Below, one piece after another: positions 35,645 to 45,245 of a stretch of DNA of 64,000 nt. The stretch lies in the NCBI RefSeq assembly GCF_000428525.1, contig NZ_AUAC01000003.1, positions 124,001 to 188,000 of the forward strand, given 5' to 3'. A program made the position numbers and the translations under genes. Source of the stretch: Hellea balneolensis DSM 19091 (GTDB lineage: Bacteria; Pseudomonadota; Alphaproteobacteria; Caulobacterales; Maricaulaceae). How positions within the stretch are numbered: position 1 is the first letter of the stretch; every line of letters begins with the position of its first letter. The notes beneath the pieces were generated by a model, which did no database searches, had not been told where the DNA came from, and saw nothing but the letters and a program-made list of their open reading frames with translations.

Positions 35645-36280
35645 TTATTTGAACCATGCTGGCTTTTGCCACCACGTTTTCTTTTTTGATTTTTCTTCAA
35701 GCTCTTTCAGTTTAGTCCAATACGCTTCTTGAGCTAAGAAATAAGCATTCGCTAATTCACAATGGTTAGCCTCAGATATATCAACAGTCATCTTTGTCTG
35801 GCAAAATTCATCATTTTCATAAAATGATGTCCTCAAGCTTCTTACTTTTTCTAACTGAAAATCTATCCCATCATTTACATAAGCTGATACTATCGTCTTA
35901 CTAACTGACTCTTCTATAATTGAGCTAGTTTTGAAGTTATGATTGTTTGACTTAGGCAGTACAATTAACTGAATCTTACCGAGTTGAAAGTAAATGCCAC
36001 AGTTAGCCCCGTTCATATGATGATAGACTTTTATTTTATGGGGTAGTGTGCCCCTAATTTCTTCTATTACCTCGATGTTTGTGTAAGTTTCAGGAGAAAC
36101 ACCCTCGCGTGATTTGTTCCATTTAGTTTCAAGAGGTCGTCCCCAAAAGACCACCTTATCTTCGACCCATTCACTGGTCATTCCGTCAGGATAACCCCAA
36201 GAACAAGCATAGGCGTTGCTGGAAGCCCATAAACTTATTATTATGGGCAAACTTAAAGTGAGAATTTGGATAAAATTCAT
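35645..36280 (-). CDS. Secreted Cys-containing hypothetical protein
   Basis: 211 residues. Signal peptide (LSLPIIISLWASSNAYA) followed directly by CSWG at the mature N-terminus, then VVFWGRPLE, IEVIEEIRGTLPHKIKVYHHMNGANCGIYF. A mature protein beginning with Cys plus an OB-like F.G...V..V..I.G pattern recalls the TIMP/NTR-like fold, but this is only a structural guess. The C-terminal quarter is basic and helical. Notably AT-rich against parE and DUF2155, so probably a later arrival. A perfect palindrome sits just before its start. Confidence 0.65.
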   Translation of the reverse strand: MNFIQILTLSLPIIISLWASSNAYACSWGYPDGMTSEWVEDKVVFWGRPLETKWNKSREGVSPETYTNIEVIEEIRGTLPHKIKVYHHMNGANCGIYFQLGKIQLIVLPKSNNHNFKTSSIIEESVSKTIVSAYVNDGIDFQLEKVRSLRTSFYENDEFCQTKMTVDISEANHCELANAYFLAQEAYWTKLKELEEKSKKKTWWQKPAWFK

Positions 36281-36284
36281 GCCT

Positions 36285-36301
36285 ATGTAATAATATTACA
36301 T
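36285..36301. promoter_or_regulatory. 17-base perfect palindrome upstream of the secreted protein gene
   Basis: ATGTAATA-A-TATTACAT, four bases before the start codon at 36280 and covering where its ribosome site should be. It could be an operator whose binding protein blocks translation or transcription, or an mRNA hairpin occluding the ribosome site. All-AT core, so chance is not excluded. Confidence 0.4.
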
Positions 36302-36421
36302 GGCTTGAGAGTCAACTAATACATCGTTACCTAAACATTCGGTGCTTCAAGGCGATAAGTTACTGGGTAGGTTACCACATCAAGCGCGGTAATGATGAGA
36401 CTGGAAGGGAAACTAACTCAC

Positions 36422-38374
36422 CTAAACATCCACCTCTTCAACGAATTGCGCGTGCTCTTGGATGAACTCAAAGCGCAAGTCAGCGCGTTTGCCCATCAGC
36501 GTTTCTACGAGGCTCTCTGTTGTTGTAATCTCTTCGCGGTCAATTGTTATCCGCGCTAACTGCCGCGTCTTCGGGTCCATTGTTGTGACTTTTAGCTGGG
36601 CGGGGTTCATTTCGCCTAGGCCTTTAAAGCGGCCAATATCGACTTTGGCGGCGCCTTTAAACACTGTCTGCATTAGCTCTTCGCGGTGTTCGTCATCAAT
36701 GGCGTAAACCGTCTTACCCTTTTGCGTCATCTTATAGAGCGGCGGCATCGCCATATAAAGACGGCCCGCATCAATGAGTCCCGGTGTGTAGCGATAGAAA
36801 AACGTAATGAGCAGCGCTGCGATATGCGCGCCGTCCACATCTGCGTCAGTCATGATCACAACGCGTTCATAGCGCAGATCATCCAGCTCAAATTTCTTAC
36901 CAATGCCAACACCAAGGGCGGTCATGAGATCACTAATCTCGTTATTGGCTTGAATTTTTGCCATAGTCGCGGATTCGACATTTAGGATTTTACCCTTAAG
37001 CGGAAGGATAGCTTGGGTCTCGCGGGAGCGGGCTTGCTTGGCTGAGCCTCCCGCAGAGTCGCCCTCGACGATAAAGATTTCCGTATCCTCCGAGCCTTTA
37101 CGCGAACAGTCAGCAAGCTTACCGGGGAGGCGGAGTTTTTTGGTCGCCGTCTTGCGGCGTACATCACGCGCCTTGCGGCGCTTAACGCGCTCATCCGCCC
37201 GTTCAATCGCCCATTCGAGAAGCTTTGTTGCGTCTTTAGGGGAGCTGGCGAGCCAGTGGTCAAACGGGTCACGCACAGCATTTTCCACCATGCGCGCGGC
37301 TTCGGTATTAGAGAGGCGGTCTTTGGTCTGGCCTTGAAATTCTGGGTTCTTGATAAAGCAAGAGACAAGCGCGCCCGCCCCAAACATCACATCATCAGGC
37401 GTAACGTGGGATACCTTTTTGCCCATGCCTGCAATATCAGCATAGGCGCGCAGACCCTTAGTAATCGCCGCGCGAAGTCCTGCTTCATGGGTGCCGCCGC
37501 CTGCCGTGGGAACGGTGTTACAATAAGAGCGCACAAAGCTATCAGCCTCGCCGTAACCTTCCGGCGACCAACTAATCGCCCATTCCACGCGGCCATGGCC
37601 TGTTTGTTTTTTCGTGCGGCCCGCAAATATTTCAGAGGTGATGGTCGCTTTGCCGCCGAGAGTTTCAGAAAGAAAATCAGCAAGGCCTGAAGGGAAATGG
37701 AAGGTCGCTTGCTCAGGCACCTTATCCAGTTCTTTGACCAATGATGGATCGCATTTCCAGCGGATTTCAACGCCCGGCTGAAGATAGGCTTTCGCGCGGG
37801 CCATGCAGAATAAACGCGCGGCCTTGAACTTGGCTTTTGGGCCGAAAATTTCAGGATCAGGATGGAAGCTTACCTTCGTGCCGCGGCGATTATTTATCGG
37901 GCCCAGGTCTTTGATTTTCCCTTTAGGAATGCCTTTGGAAAACTCCATTTTGTAAAGGTTTTTATTCTTGGCAACTTCGACCTCAAGGAAGTCAGACAGC
38001 GCATTGACGACGGAAACGCCGACCCCGTGAAGGCCGCCCGAAGTTTCATAAGCGCCTTCTTTGAATTTACCGCCAGAGTGAAGCTCTGTTAGAATAACTT
38101 CGAGGGCTGATTTTTTCGGAAATTTTGGATGCGGCCCAACGGGAATGCCGCGTCCATTATCCGCGACCGACAGGATGCCGTCTTTATTAAGCTCGACCTC
38201 AATCCGCGTGGCATGACCTGCGACCGCTTCATCCATGGAATTGTCGATGACTTCGGCAAATAGGTGATGCAACGCCCGATCATCCGTTCCGCCAATATAC
38301 ATGCCGGGGCGCAGGCGCACAGGTTCTAGGCCTTCAAGAACCTCAATCGAACTGGCATCGTAATTATCTGTCAT
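36422..38374 (-). CDS. parE: DNA topoisomerase IV subunit B
   Basis: 650 residues. GHKL ATPase domain: EVIDNSMDEAVAGHA, VADNGRGIPVGPHPK, ETSGGLHGVGVSVVNALS; TOPRIM domain: IVEGDSAGGSAKQARS, RYERVVIMTDADVDGAHI; C-terminal GEMNPAQLKVTTMDPKTRQ. The shorter length and the DRALHHLFAEVIDN segment point to ParE, not GyrB. Decatenates daughter chromosomes with ParC, which is not in the window. 72-base gap to glnE upstream on the same strand. Confidence 0.95.
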   Translation of the reverse strand: MTDNYDASSIEVLEGLEPVRLRPGMYIGGTDDRALHHLFAEVIDNSMDEAVAGHATRIEVELNKDGILSVADNGRGIPVGPHPKFPKKSALEVILTELHSGGKFKEGAYETSGGLHGVGVSVVNALSDFLEVEVAKNKNLYKMEFSKGIPKGKIKDLGPINNRRGTKVSFHPDPEIFGPKAKFKAARLFCMARAKAYLQPGVEIRWKCDPSLVKELDKVPEQATFHFPSGLADFLSETLGGKATITSEIFAGRTKKQTGHGRVEWAISWSPEGYGEADSFVRSYCNTVPTAGGGTHEAGLRAAITKGLRAYADIAGMGKKVSHVTPDDVMFGAGALVSCFIKNPEFQGQTKDRLSNTEAARMVENAVRDPFDHWLASSPKDATKLLEWAIERADERVKRRKARDVRRKTATKKLRLPGKLADCSRKGSEDTEIFIVEGDSAGGSAKQARSRETQAILPLKGKILNVESATMAKIQANNEISDLMTALGVGIGKKFELDDLRYERVVIMTDADVDGAHIAALLITFFYRYTPGLIDAGRLYMAMPPLYKMTQKGKTVYAIDDEHREELMQTVFKGAAKVDIGRFKGLGEMNPAQLKVTTMDPKTRQLARITIDREEITTTESLVETLMGKRADLRFEFIQEHAQFVEEVDV

Positions 38375-38446
38375 TATAGCGGTCTGTATGAAGTAAAAAG
38401 TGAATCAGTCGTCAATATGAATCATCCACGCGTAGGGGCAAGGACT

Positions 38447-40906
38447 TTATCTCTCTTCCCATATTATACGCGCGGATTCGTAATGTGTCGGTAAGCTCAC
38501 CTCTTTAAATATGGCATTATACTGCGTCAGGACGGCTTTCGCATGACGGGCTTGCAGTTTAGCGAGGGCGGATAAATTATTGACCTCAAACTGGACTAAA
38601 AGATTATCGCGGTAAAATTTTGGAATGTCAGTAAGGGGCTTACCTGTCAGGCCCAAGAGCCTTTCCCAAAGCTGTAGCTTAGACCAAAATAATATCGGGG
38701 CTCTCAGAGCTTGCGCATCTTGGCCTAAAAGACGATAGCAATTCTCCGTATATTCCGCTTGCATTAAACCGCCGGGCCGCAGTTTAGAATTAAAGTGATC
38801 TGCCGGCGTATTATCGACGCGCTGCACCTCTATCATCTCCCACATCGCTTTTCCGTCGCTTAGGAATTGCGTGATGTCGCGCGGCCGCATCAAAATATCT
38901 TTGCGGGCCTCCATAACCTTTTGCCCAAGCATGTCATCCCCCGCTACGATACGCGCTTGGGCCAGCGCGATATGTTCCCAATTATGGGCGCGATCCGCAT
39001 GGTGCTCTATAAAGCTTTGGAGCTTTACGGCGGGCGGGCCCGAACGCCCTGACGGGCGCAAGCGCATATCGAGTTCATAGGCTATGCCTTCGGAGAGCTT
39101 CGCGGTGAGGGCGGTGCGGAGGCGGCGCACAATCTTATGTGACAAGTCCGTATCCGCATCATCGCCAAAAATAAAAACAAGGTCGATATCGGATAGCGGC
39201 GACATACGGGATGTCCCCATTTTTCCAAGCCCCAAGACGGTTAATGGTAAATGAGTCAATCCCAGATCATCAGCCACGATACGAAGTGCCGCGCCTATGG
39301 TTATATCTGCAAGCTGCGTTAATTCTGCCTGTAAAGAGGCCGCGCTACCGCCGCTCATAAATTGCGTATAAGAGATAAAAAGGTTCTCATTTACAAAGCG
39401 CCGCAGACGCTCAAGCCGCGTTTCATAATCTTCGGATTGAAAGATAAAACCCGTATCCAGCCCTGTTTGTGGGGAAAGAAACACGTCTATAATATGGGGC
39501 GATTGCTCTAGCAGAACTGTCATATGCGGCGAATAAAGAAGCGGCGGGATCAGCGTGTCGAGCAGATCATTATTACGCGAAAGCAGATGCAGATATTGCT
39601 CGGACCGGGACAATGCGGCAAAGAACTGATTGACGCGGATGATAGCTTCATCGGACGCCACTGACGCAGAAAATATCCGCTCAAGCATGGCTTGGCCAAG
39701 GGATTGAAACTGCTCTGCCTTATTGGACCGCACGAAAAAACCGTTCAGCCAGTTTTGGGTAACCTCTTTCGCGGCAGGACTAAGTGCGTCCAGATGGGCT
39801 TCAAAACTCTCAGATATAGGCGTCTCTTCTGAGGCGATTTCGAAGATTAACTTAAACTGCTTATTTATGAAGCGGCGTAGGAGTTCTATGTCTTGGCAGA
39901 ACCCGCTCCAATCGGTCTCGCCCAATAAGGCTAAAAGGTTTTGCCGCGCCACGCCTTGAGGCGGAATGATATGGGTTTGCTCATTGCCGAGCATTTGAAT
40001 AGCGTTTTCAACCTGTCTGAGCCGAATATAGGCGCGGCTCAGATGGTCACTGATATCCGCTTTCATGTGGCCAAGCCGGGTCAAATGCGCAAGCGCCTCC
40101 AATGTATTCGGCGTACGAAGCTCATATTGTTTCCCGCCCCAAACAAGTTGCTGCGCGTTGGCGATAAACTCAATTTCGCGGATTCCGCCGCTGCCGAGTT
40201 TAACGTTGAACCCAGTTGCGTCTGCTGTGATAGGCTGTGGTGCGGCGCGTTGTTGGCGTAAGGCGGGATGCTCAAGGTTAATCCTAGATTTTAAATGGGC
40301 CAGTTCATCAAGCGCCCGAAAGTCAAGATTCTGGCGCCAGATGAAAGGTGTAATGGTTTGAAGGAAATTTTTGCCGACCTCAGCGTCACCCGCAATGACC
40401 CGGGCTTTCATAAGGGCCAGGCGATGCCATGGCAGGGCGCGGAAGAAGTAAAAATCTTGGGCCATATCGGTGGACATGGAGAGCTGACTTGCGGAGCTTT
40501 CGGGGCGTAACCGCCAATCGACGCGCCAAACAAAGTCGGGGCTGTTACGAGGCTTTAAAATTTGCCCCATGGTTTTGAGGACTTTATTGACCACATAGCT
40601 TTGACCCATATGCTTTGGCACGGGCAGTTTATCGGGGTCGTAATAGGCGATTAGGTCAACGTCGGAGCTGAAATTCAGATCTAACCCACCAAGCTTGCCG
40701 AGGCCTAAAATGAAGAGCCCAGGAACATTGTCTGGCAGGTTTTTAAGTTTTAGAGATTTGGCTTCTAATTGCCACGCGGTTTGTAGGGCTACGTCAATCG
40801 AACGAGCGGCGAATTCGCTTTGTAACGCGCCCAAGGTTTTGAAGTCAGCGTTGGGTGAAAGCGCTAAAGCGCTCCACCCTAAAGCAAATTTTTGTTTTAG
40901 GCGCAA
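38447..40906 (-). CDS. glnE: Bifunctional glutamine-synthetase adenylyltransferase/adenylyl-removing enzyme
   Basis: 819 residues from TTG at 40906. Two nucleotidyltransferase domains: removase half with LGLGKLGGLDLNFSSDVDLIAYYD and transferase half with LGLGKMGTSRMSPLSDIDLVF, each followed by a helical PII-uridylyltransferase-like domain. Controls glutamine synthetase activity by reversible adenylylation. The family is usually 900-1000 residues. Upstream in the same open frame lies recognisable GlnE sequence (IQFSPFLSGLIESNE), so the true N-terminus is earlier. No ATG, GTG or TTG occurs in that extension back to the in-frame stop at 41105-41107; ATT at 41035 is the best candidate. Follows the autotransporter gene. 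Confidence 0.9.
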   Translation of the reverse strand: MRLKQKFALGWSALALSPNADFKTLGALQSEFAARSIDVALQTAWQLEAKSLKLKNLPDNVPGLFILGLGKLGGLDLNFSSDVDLIAYYDPDKLPVPKHMGQSYVVNKVLKTMGQILKPRNSPDFVWRVDWRLRPESSASQLSMSTDMAQDFYFFRALPWHRLALMKARVIAGDAEVGKNFLQTITPFIWRQNLDFRALDELAHLKSRINLEHPALRQQRAAPQPITADATGFNVKLGSGGIREIEFIANAQQLVWGGKQYELRTPNTLEALAHLTRLGHMKADISDHLSRAYIRLRQVENAIQMLGNEQTHIIPPQGVARQNLLALLGETDWSGFCQDIELLRRFINKQFKLIFEIASEETPISESFEAHLDALSPAAKEVTQNWLNGFFVRSNKAEQFQSLGQAMLERIFSASVASDEAIIRVNQFFAALSRSEQYLHLLSRNNDLLDTLIPPLLYSPHMTVLLEQSPHIIDVFLSPQTGLDTGFIFQSEDYETRLERLRRFVNENLFISYTQFMSGGSAASLQAELTQLADITIGAALRIVADDLGLTHLPLTVLGLGKMGTSRMSPLSDIDLVFIFGDDADTDLSHKIVRRLRTALTAKLSEGIAYELDMRLRPSGRSGPPAVKLQSFIEHHADRAHNWEHIALAQARIVAGDDMLGQKVMEARKDILMRPRDITQFLSDGKAMWEMIEVQRVDNTPADHFNSKLRPGGLMQAEYTENCYRLLGQDAQALRAPILFWSKLQLWERLLGLTGKPLTDIPKFYRDNLLVQFEVNNLSALAKLQARHAKAVLTQYNAIFKEVSLPTHYESARIIWEER

Positions 40907-41055
40907 TAAGTCCGAAGCTGCTTCCCGCGAAGTCGTGTCTATGCACTCAAGAGCGTTTAACGCTTCTTGCGCTGTTATATTTGTGGGATGCTCGGAGTTT
41001 TCAATCAGCCCCGAGAGAAAAGGGCTGAACTGAATTTTATCTACGGCAAGTTTTC

Positions 41056-44000
41056 CTAGAATAGCAGACGCACCACAACGCGGCCTGTATGACGGATAAA
41101 GCCATCACGTATATCACTATCAAAGTCAAAACCGATAGAGGAATAGGCTGATCCCGCCGCAACACTAAATCCGACGACAAAGCCGCTATCCGGGAAGAGG
41201 AGCGATTGCAGCATGGCGGTTTCAGAATTGAATGTCTGGCCATCCTCGCCCACTAATCCGGCGTAGCGGAAGCTGGTATTTACAGGGTCTTTTAGGAATT
41301 CCTGACGGTAACCAGCCCGAATTGACGGGCGAATCCATGTGCGTTTGCCCATGAATTTCGCGCCAAAATTAAACATACCCGTTACGGAGCCTGTTGTGCT
41401 TGTGCGTTTGTCTACATCAAGTGCAACACCTGCATCTCCGGTCTCAGTGAAAGCTTTTTCTGACAAGCGTAAGTAATCGACACTGACGGTGGGGCGGAAC
41501 CAAAACTTATCGTTCAATTCCATATCATAACCTGCACGCACAGACCCGTTTATGTGTGTACCTGACCAATCACCTTGAGCTGCGCCTGAGAATGTATTGA
41601 TGCGCACACGGCGGTTTTGTTCGAAGTCGTTATAGCCGCCGCCGGCATAGGCATCGACACTTAGATTTCCGCTGGCCCATCCTGCATAGGCCCCGCCTTG
41701 TATGGTGACGACATCAAGCGGTTCGTCGATGCCAACAACGTCTTCAATCTCGGTGGAGGCGAAGCCAACATTTACGCCAACGGCGTGGAAGGGGCCGATG
41801 GCCCGATCAAGGCCGGCCGCAAAACCAAAGCCGTGACCGCGATATTGTTCGGATAGGCCCGCAAGGTCACGATCCGCAAAATAAGCAAATTCTTGGAGCC
41901 AAGCGCCGCCTGGCTTATCAGGTGATCGCCGCACAGAGTCGAGGTGGTTGGCTACTGCGCCCGTTGCGCCGTCTACATTAGCCAGAACAAACTGACGAGC
42001 TGCTGCAGAAAATTCCGGCAGGATTTGATTATAGGCCGCGTTGAAATCGCTTTGCGAGGTAATGTTGGCAAAGGCATCGCCAAGGTCTGTGTTACTGCGC
42101 AGCGCTTGGACAGCCGGTGTGTAAGCCGCGCTTTGGACTTGGTCGAGGCCAAGTTCCGCTGCATTTCGTAGGTCGAGCGTAATGACCAGATCATTACCGA
42201 TCACATCGTAACTGGAATTAAACAGATAAGGGGAGTCCGCGGACGCCAGTGTTGCGATATCGCCAACCGTAAGTGTGCCGCCCGCTTGGGCAATGGTAAA
42301 GGCCGTTTGATCGATACCGACAACATTAGTGAGAGTCGGCGCGACTGTTGCGCCGCTTTCAAAAGTTATATCACCAGACGAGACTAAGCTTGCCGCCGTG
42401 CCATTCGTGCCGTCTAAAACAGGACTATAAGTTGATGTGCTGTCAAATGAGGCTGAGGTAATGGCTGTGTTCTGAGCGGCCGTTAAGGCGAGGGTGCTTT
42501 CATCGGTAACTGTAATGTCGAGACCGCCCGTATTTGATAGGGCGCCTCTGATCGTTGAGCCGCCTGACAGTGCAAGCGTATCATTGCCGCCAGCAAAATC
42601 CACATCACCAATCACGTTACCGGCCGTCACGGTCATGGTATCATCGCCGCTGCCTAGCAGAATATCGCCAAATGTATTTGGATCAGCTGGCGTAATCTCA
42701 TCATCAAGGTCTGTATCTTCGGCGCGGTTTTGAACAAATGTGAAACCGCTCGCATTTTGTGAGGCATCCAGCGCGATCAGTGTGAAATTTGTGTCCGCTT
42801 CTCCGCTCGGGTCAGATGTGTTGCCCAAGGCCCCGATGGCCCCTGTGTTTGTGAGGCTGACAAGAGTGCCTGATTGATCTCTTACGGCATAAGCCGTGCC
42901 TTCACGGCCGACAAGCAGAGCGCTGATCGTGCCGCTATTAACAAGACTGGTCAGTTCGGCTGAGGCTCCAATATCAATCGCAGTCGCCTGCACTGAACGG
43001 CCATTTAGCGCCAGAGGGTTGTCAGGGTCCGCATAAACCAAATCTATGGCCTCCGAGGAGGTTGCTATGATGATACCTGAATTATTGATACGGTCCGCGA
43101 TGGCGTTGTCGCCTAAAATAATAACCCGGGCGTGACCATCACCTGGGGTGAGGATAGCGCCGCCAACTTCGTCATTTTCTGTTCTTTCTGACGGTGCGAG
43201 GAAGGCTGAAGCTGTCATTGACCCGGTATTATTGATACCGCCTGTCAATGTCGCATCAGAGACGGAAAAGACCGTTGCGTCTATATCGTCAAATACGCCA
43301 TTAGCTTGCAAGGTGCCTTGGTTCACGAAAGCATATTGTAAATCTTCGTCAAATCCATCTGCCGTAGGGTCTGTAATGGCGGCTACAAGGCCAATAGAAA
43401 TAGGTGTGCCTTCGCCGTCAATTAAGACAGCCGGGGCGGAGCCATTTTGGACAATGGAGCCCGCTGTGCCGAGCTGTTGAATAACATTGCCTTCATCTGT
43501 GAAGGTCTGATTGCCGTCATCATCTAAGACGTCATCCCTGTTATCGTCAAAATAGATACCGCGCGCGATATTTCCGCTAATGCTAAGGGCTGATCCGGCT
43601 TGGAGTAAGTCTTCGACGCCCAATGTATCGCGCCCTGAAGCGCCCGAATCAGCATTTGATAATCCCGGGCGTGTCGCAAATCTGTAGCCTGTATTAGTGA
43701 TCGCGCCAGAGCTCGTGAAGCCGCCCTGAATATCGGCGTCAATATTTATCGCCTGAGCGCCTTCACCCAATGTCGTAATGGTTCCGTTTTGCGCAAAGTC
43801 CCCGCTAATGCCGGAACCTATATTGATGCCTGTTGAGTTGTCTCCGCGCATATTGATGCGTCCATCATAAGACAAATTCCCTGTCAGGCCGTTTTGCGCC
43901 ATGGTTGTGTTGGACAAGTTGATACCAAAGCTATCATTGCCTTCAATATCGATAATAGAAGAAGAGGCGAGTTCAACATTACCCTCGAAAGGTGAGGCCC

Positions 44001-44430
44001 CTGATATCAGAATACCTGTTTTGCCAGTGCCTTCTGCAAAAGGACCATCAACAATATTGTCATCATCTGTATCCGTATTGGTGAAGTCTTCGACGAGGTT
44101 TATCCTCCCGCTTTGGACATAGTTCCGATCTGCACCGCCTTCGAGGCTTACCCCGACAGCATTATCGACATCATTGATCGTGATGGTGCCGGCATTATTG
44201 ATGTCATTATCCGAGTTCAGCGTCAGCGCAGGGCCGGGGGTTTCAAGCGTGATTGTTCCGCCGCTCTCAATCGTGACGTCTTGGCCATCCGTTTCAACGG
44301 GCGCAGTGCGGTCATCATTTACTGTTATCTGAGCTATGGCCGCAGGAGCAAAAGCGAATAAAATAGCGGCGCTGCTGACTGAACTCAAAAGGAGCTTAGA
44401 AGCGCGGAATGTGGACGTTATGCTCGTCAT
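41056..44430 (-). CDS. Autotransporter (type Va) with beta-helical passenger
   Basis: 1124 residues. Signal peptide (LLLSSVSSAAILFAFAPAAIAQ), a long Gly/Asn/Ser/Thr-rich passenger built from NSGxI/NxGTI strand repeats (beta-helix, e.g. DINNAGTITIN, GGINNTGSM) and many acidic Asp/Asn loops, then a C-terminal autotransporter barrel of about 280 residues (GGAWLQEFAYFADRD..., ending VVVRLLF with the terminal Phe required for outer-membrane insertion). No catalytic motif recognised in the passenger, so surface adhesion or structural display is likely. It lies directly upstream of glnE on the same strand, with little or no gap. Confidence 0.93.
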   Translation of the reverse strand: MTSITSTFRASKLLLSSVSSAAILFAFAPAAIAQITVNDDRTAPVETDGQDVTIESGGTITLETPGPALTLNSDNDINNAGTITINDVDNAVGVSLEGGADRNYVQSGRINLVEDFTNTDTDDDNIVDGPFAEGTGKTGILISGASPFEGNVELASSSIIDIEGNDSFGINLSNTTMAQNGLTGNLSYDGRINMRGDNSTGINIGSGISGDFAQNGTITTLGEGAQAINIDADIQGGFTSSGAITNTGYRFATRPGLSNADSGASGRDTLGVEDLLQAGSALSISGNIARGIYFDDNRDDVLDDDGNQTFTDEGNVIQQLGTAGSIVQNGSAPAVLIDGEGTPISIGLVAAITDPTADGFDEDLQYAFVNQGTLQANGVFDDIDATVFSVSDATLTGGINNTGSMTASAFLAPSERTENDEVGGAILTPGDGHARVIILGDNAIADRINNSGIIIATSSEAIDLVYADPDNPLALNGRSVQATAIDIGASAELTSLVNSGTISALLVGREGTAYAVRDQSGTLVSLTNTGAIGALGNTSDPSGEADTNFTLIALDASQNASGFTFVQNRAEDTDLDDEITPADPNTFGDILLGSGDDTMTVTAGNVIGDVDFAGGNDTLALSGGSTIRGALSNTGGLDITVTDESTLALTAAQNTAITSASFDSTSTYSPVLDGTNGTAASLVSSGDITFESGATVAPTLTNVVGIDQTAFTIAQAGGTLTVGDIATLASADSPYLFNSSYDVIGNDLVITLDLRNAAELGLDQVQSAAYTPAVQALRSNTDLGDAFANITSQSDFNAAYNQILPEFSAAARQFVLANVDGATGAVANHLDSVRRSPDKPGGAWLQEFAYFADRDLAGLSEQYRGHGFGFAAGLDRAIGPFHAVGVNVGFASTEIEDVVGIDEPLDVVTIQGGAYAGWASGNLSVDAYAGGGYNDFEQNRRVRINTFSGAAQGDWSGTHINGSVRAGYDMELNDKFWFRPTVSVDYLRLSEKAFTETGDAGVALDVDKRTSTTGSVTGMFNFGAKFMGKRTWIRPSIRAGYRQEFLKDPVNTSFRYAGLVGEDGQTFNSETAMLQSLLFPDSGFVVGFSVAAGSAYSSIGFDFDSDIRDGFIRHTGRVVVRLLF

Positions 44431-44605
44431 ACAAATAACCCATAGGTAATCGGGCCCGAAGAGCCCTAAGAATCCTCATCGTTGTAACCACAAAAACCGG
44501 CGACGCCAATGAAAGAATTGTTAGATTCCCGAAGGATTACAGTGGTTTTTACGCGCGTCACGAACAGGCTTGCCAAATCGCGGCGTCCATGCGAACTCGT
44601 GCGCC

Positions 44606-45133
44606 ATGAAAAAGACGCTTCTGATATATGCGCTCGTGATACCCGTGATCCTCGTCATTCTGGATCAATGGAGCAAATATGCCGTGATTCAGTCTTTCAA
44701 TGTGCCGATGAATATATGCGAGCAGAACCTGCGCCCCGGTGTAGAGCATAAAATTCCAGGTCCGATGGATATCTCGTTGGTCTGTAATCCGGGCATTAGC
44801 TGGGGATTGCTCCAAGGGGATAGTCCGTTGAAACGTTGGCTGCTAACCGCCTTTGCCTTTATCATGAGCGGCGTGCTCGTTTACGCGCTCACCCAAAGTA
44901 AAGACCGCCTCACCAAGCTCTCAATCGCCCTGATCATTAGCGGCGCAATTGGCAATGGCATTGACCGTTTCTTCTTTGGCGCGGTCACAGATTTCATAAA
45001 TTTTGGCGAAATAGGCTTTCACTGGGTCTTTAACATCGCCGACAGCGCGATAACCTGCGGCGTGATTGGTCTGTTACTGGCGAGTTTCCTAATAAAGCCG
45101 ACAGAGGATGAGGTAGATACGGCGGAGTCTTAA
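44606..45133 (+). CDS. lspA: Lipoprotein signal peptidase (signal peptidase II)
   Basis: 175 residues, four membrane segments. Catalytic Asp pair at Asp120 in GAIGNGIDRF and Asp146 in FNIADSAI; DQWSK (Asp20) and CNPGISWG are further family motifs. Removes signal peptides of lipoproteins, several of which occur in this window (4309, 19406, 31262, 46266). ATG at 44606 (MKKTLLIYAL) fits the family; an in-frame start 36 bases earlier does not. In many alphaproteobacteria the DUF3035 gene follows directly; here it is 1.1 kb away. Confidence 0.95.
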   Translation: MKKTLLIYALVIPVILVILDQWSKYAVIQSFNVPMNICEQNLRPGVEHKIPGPMDISLVCNPGISWGLLQGDSPLKRWLLTAFAFIMSGVLVYALTQSKDRLTKLSIALIISGAIGNGIDRFFFGAVTDFINFGEIGFHWVFNIADSAITCGVIGLLLASFLIKPTEDEVDTAES

Positions 45134-45245
45134 TAATCCTCATTGCAGACATCCCGCAAGAGGCTTAAGTCGCCCTAAGAAGGCCGCTCAGTGGAACAGT
45201 TATTCCGCGAAGGAGGGTGTTACAAGCACGGTAAAAAACCTTAGA

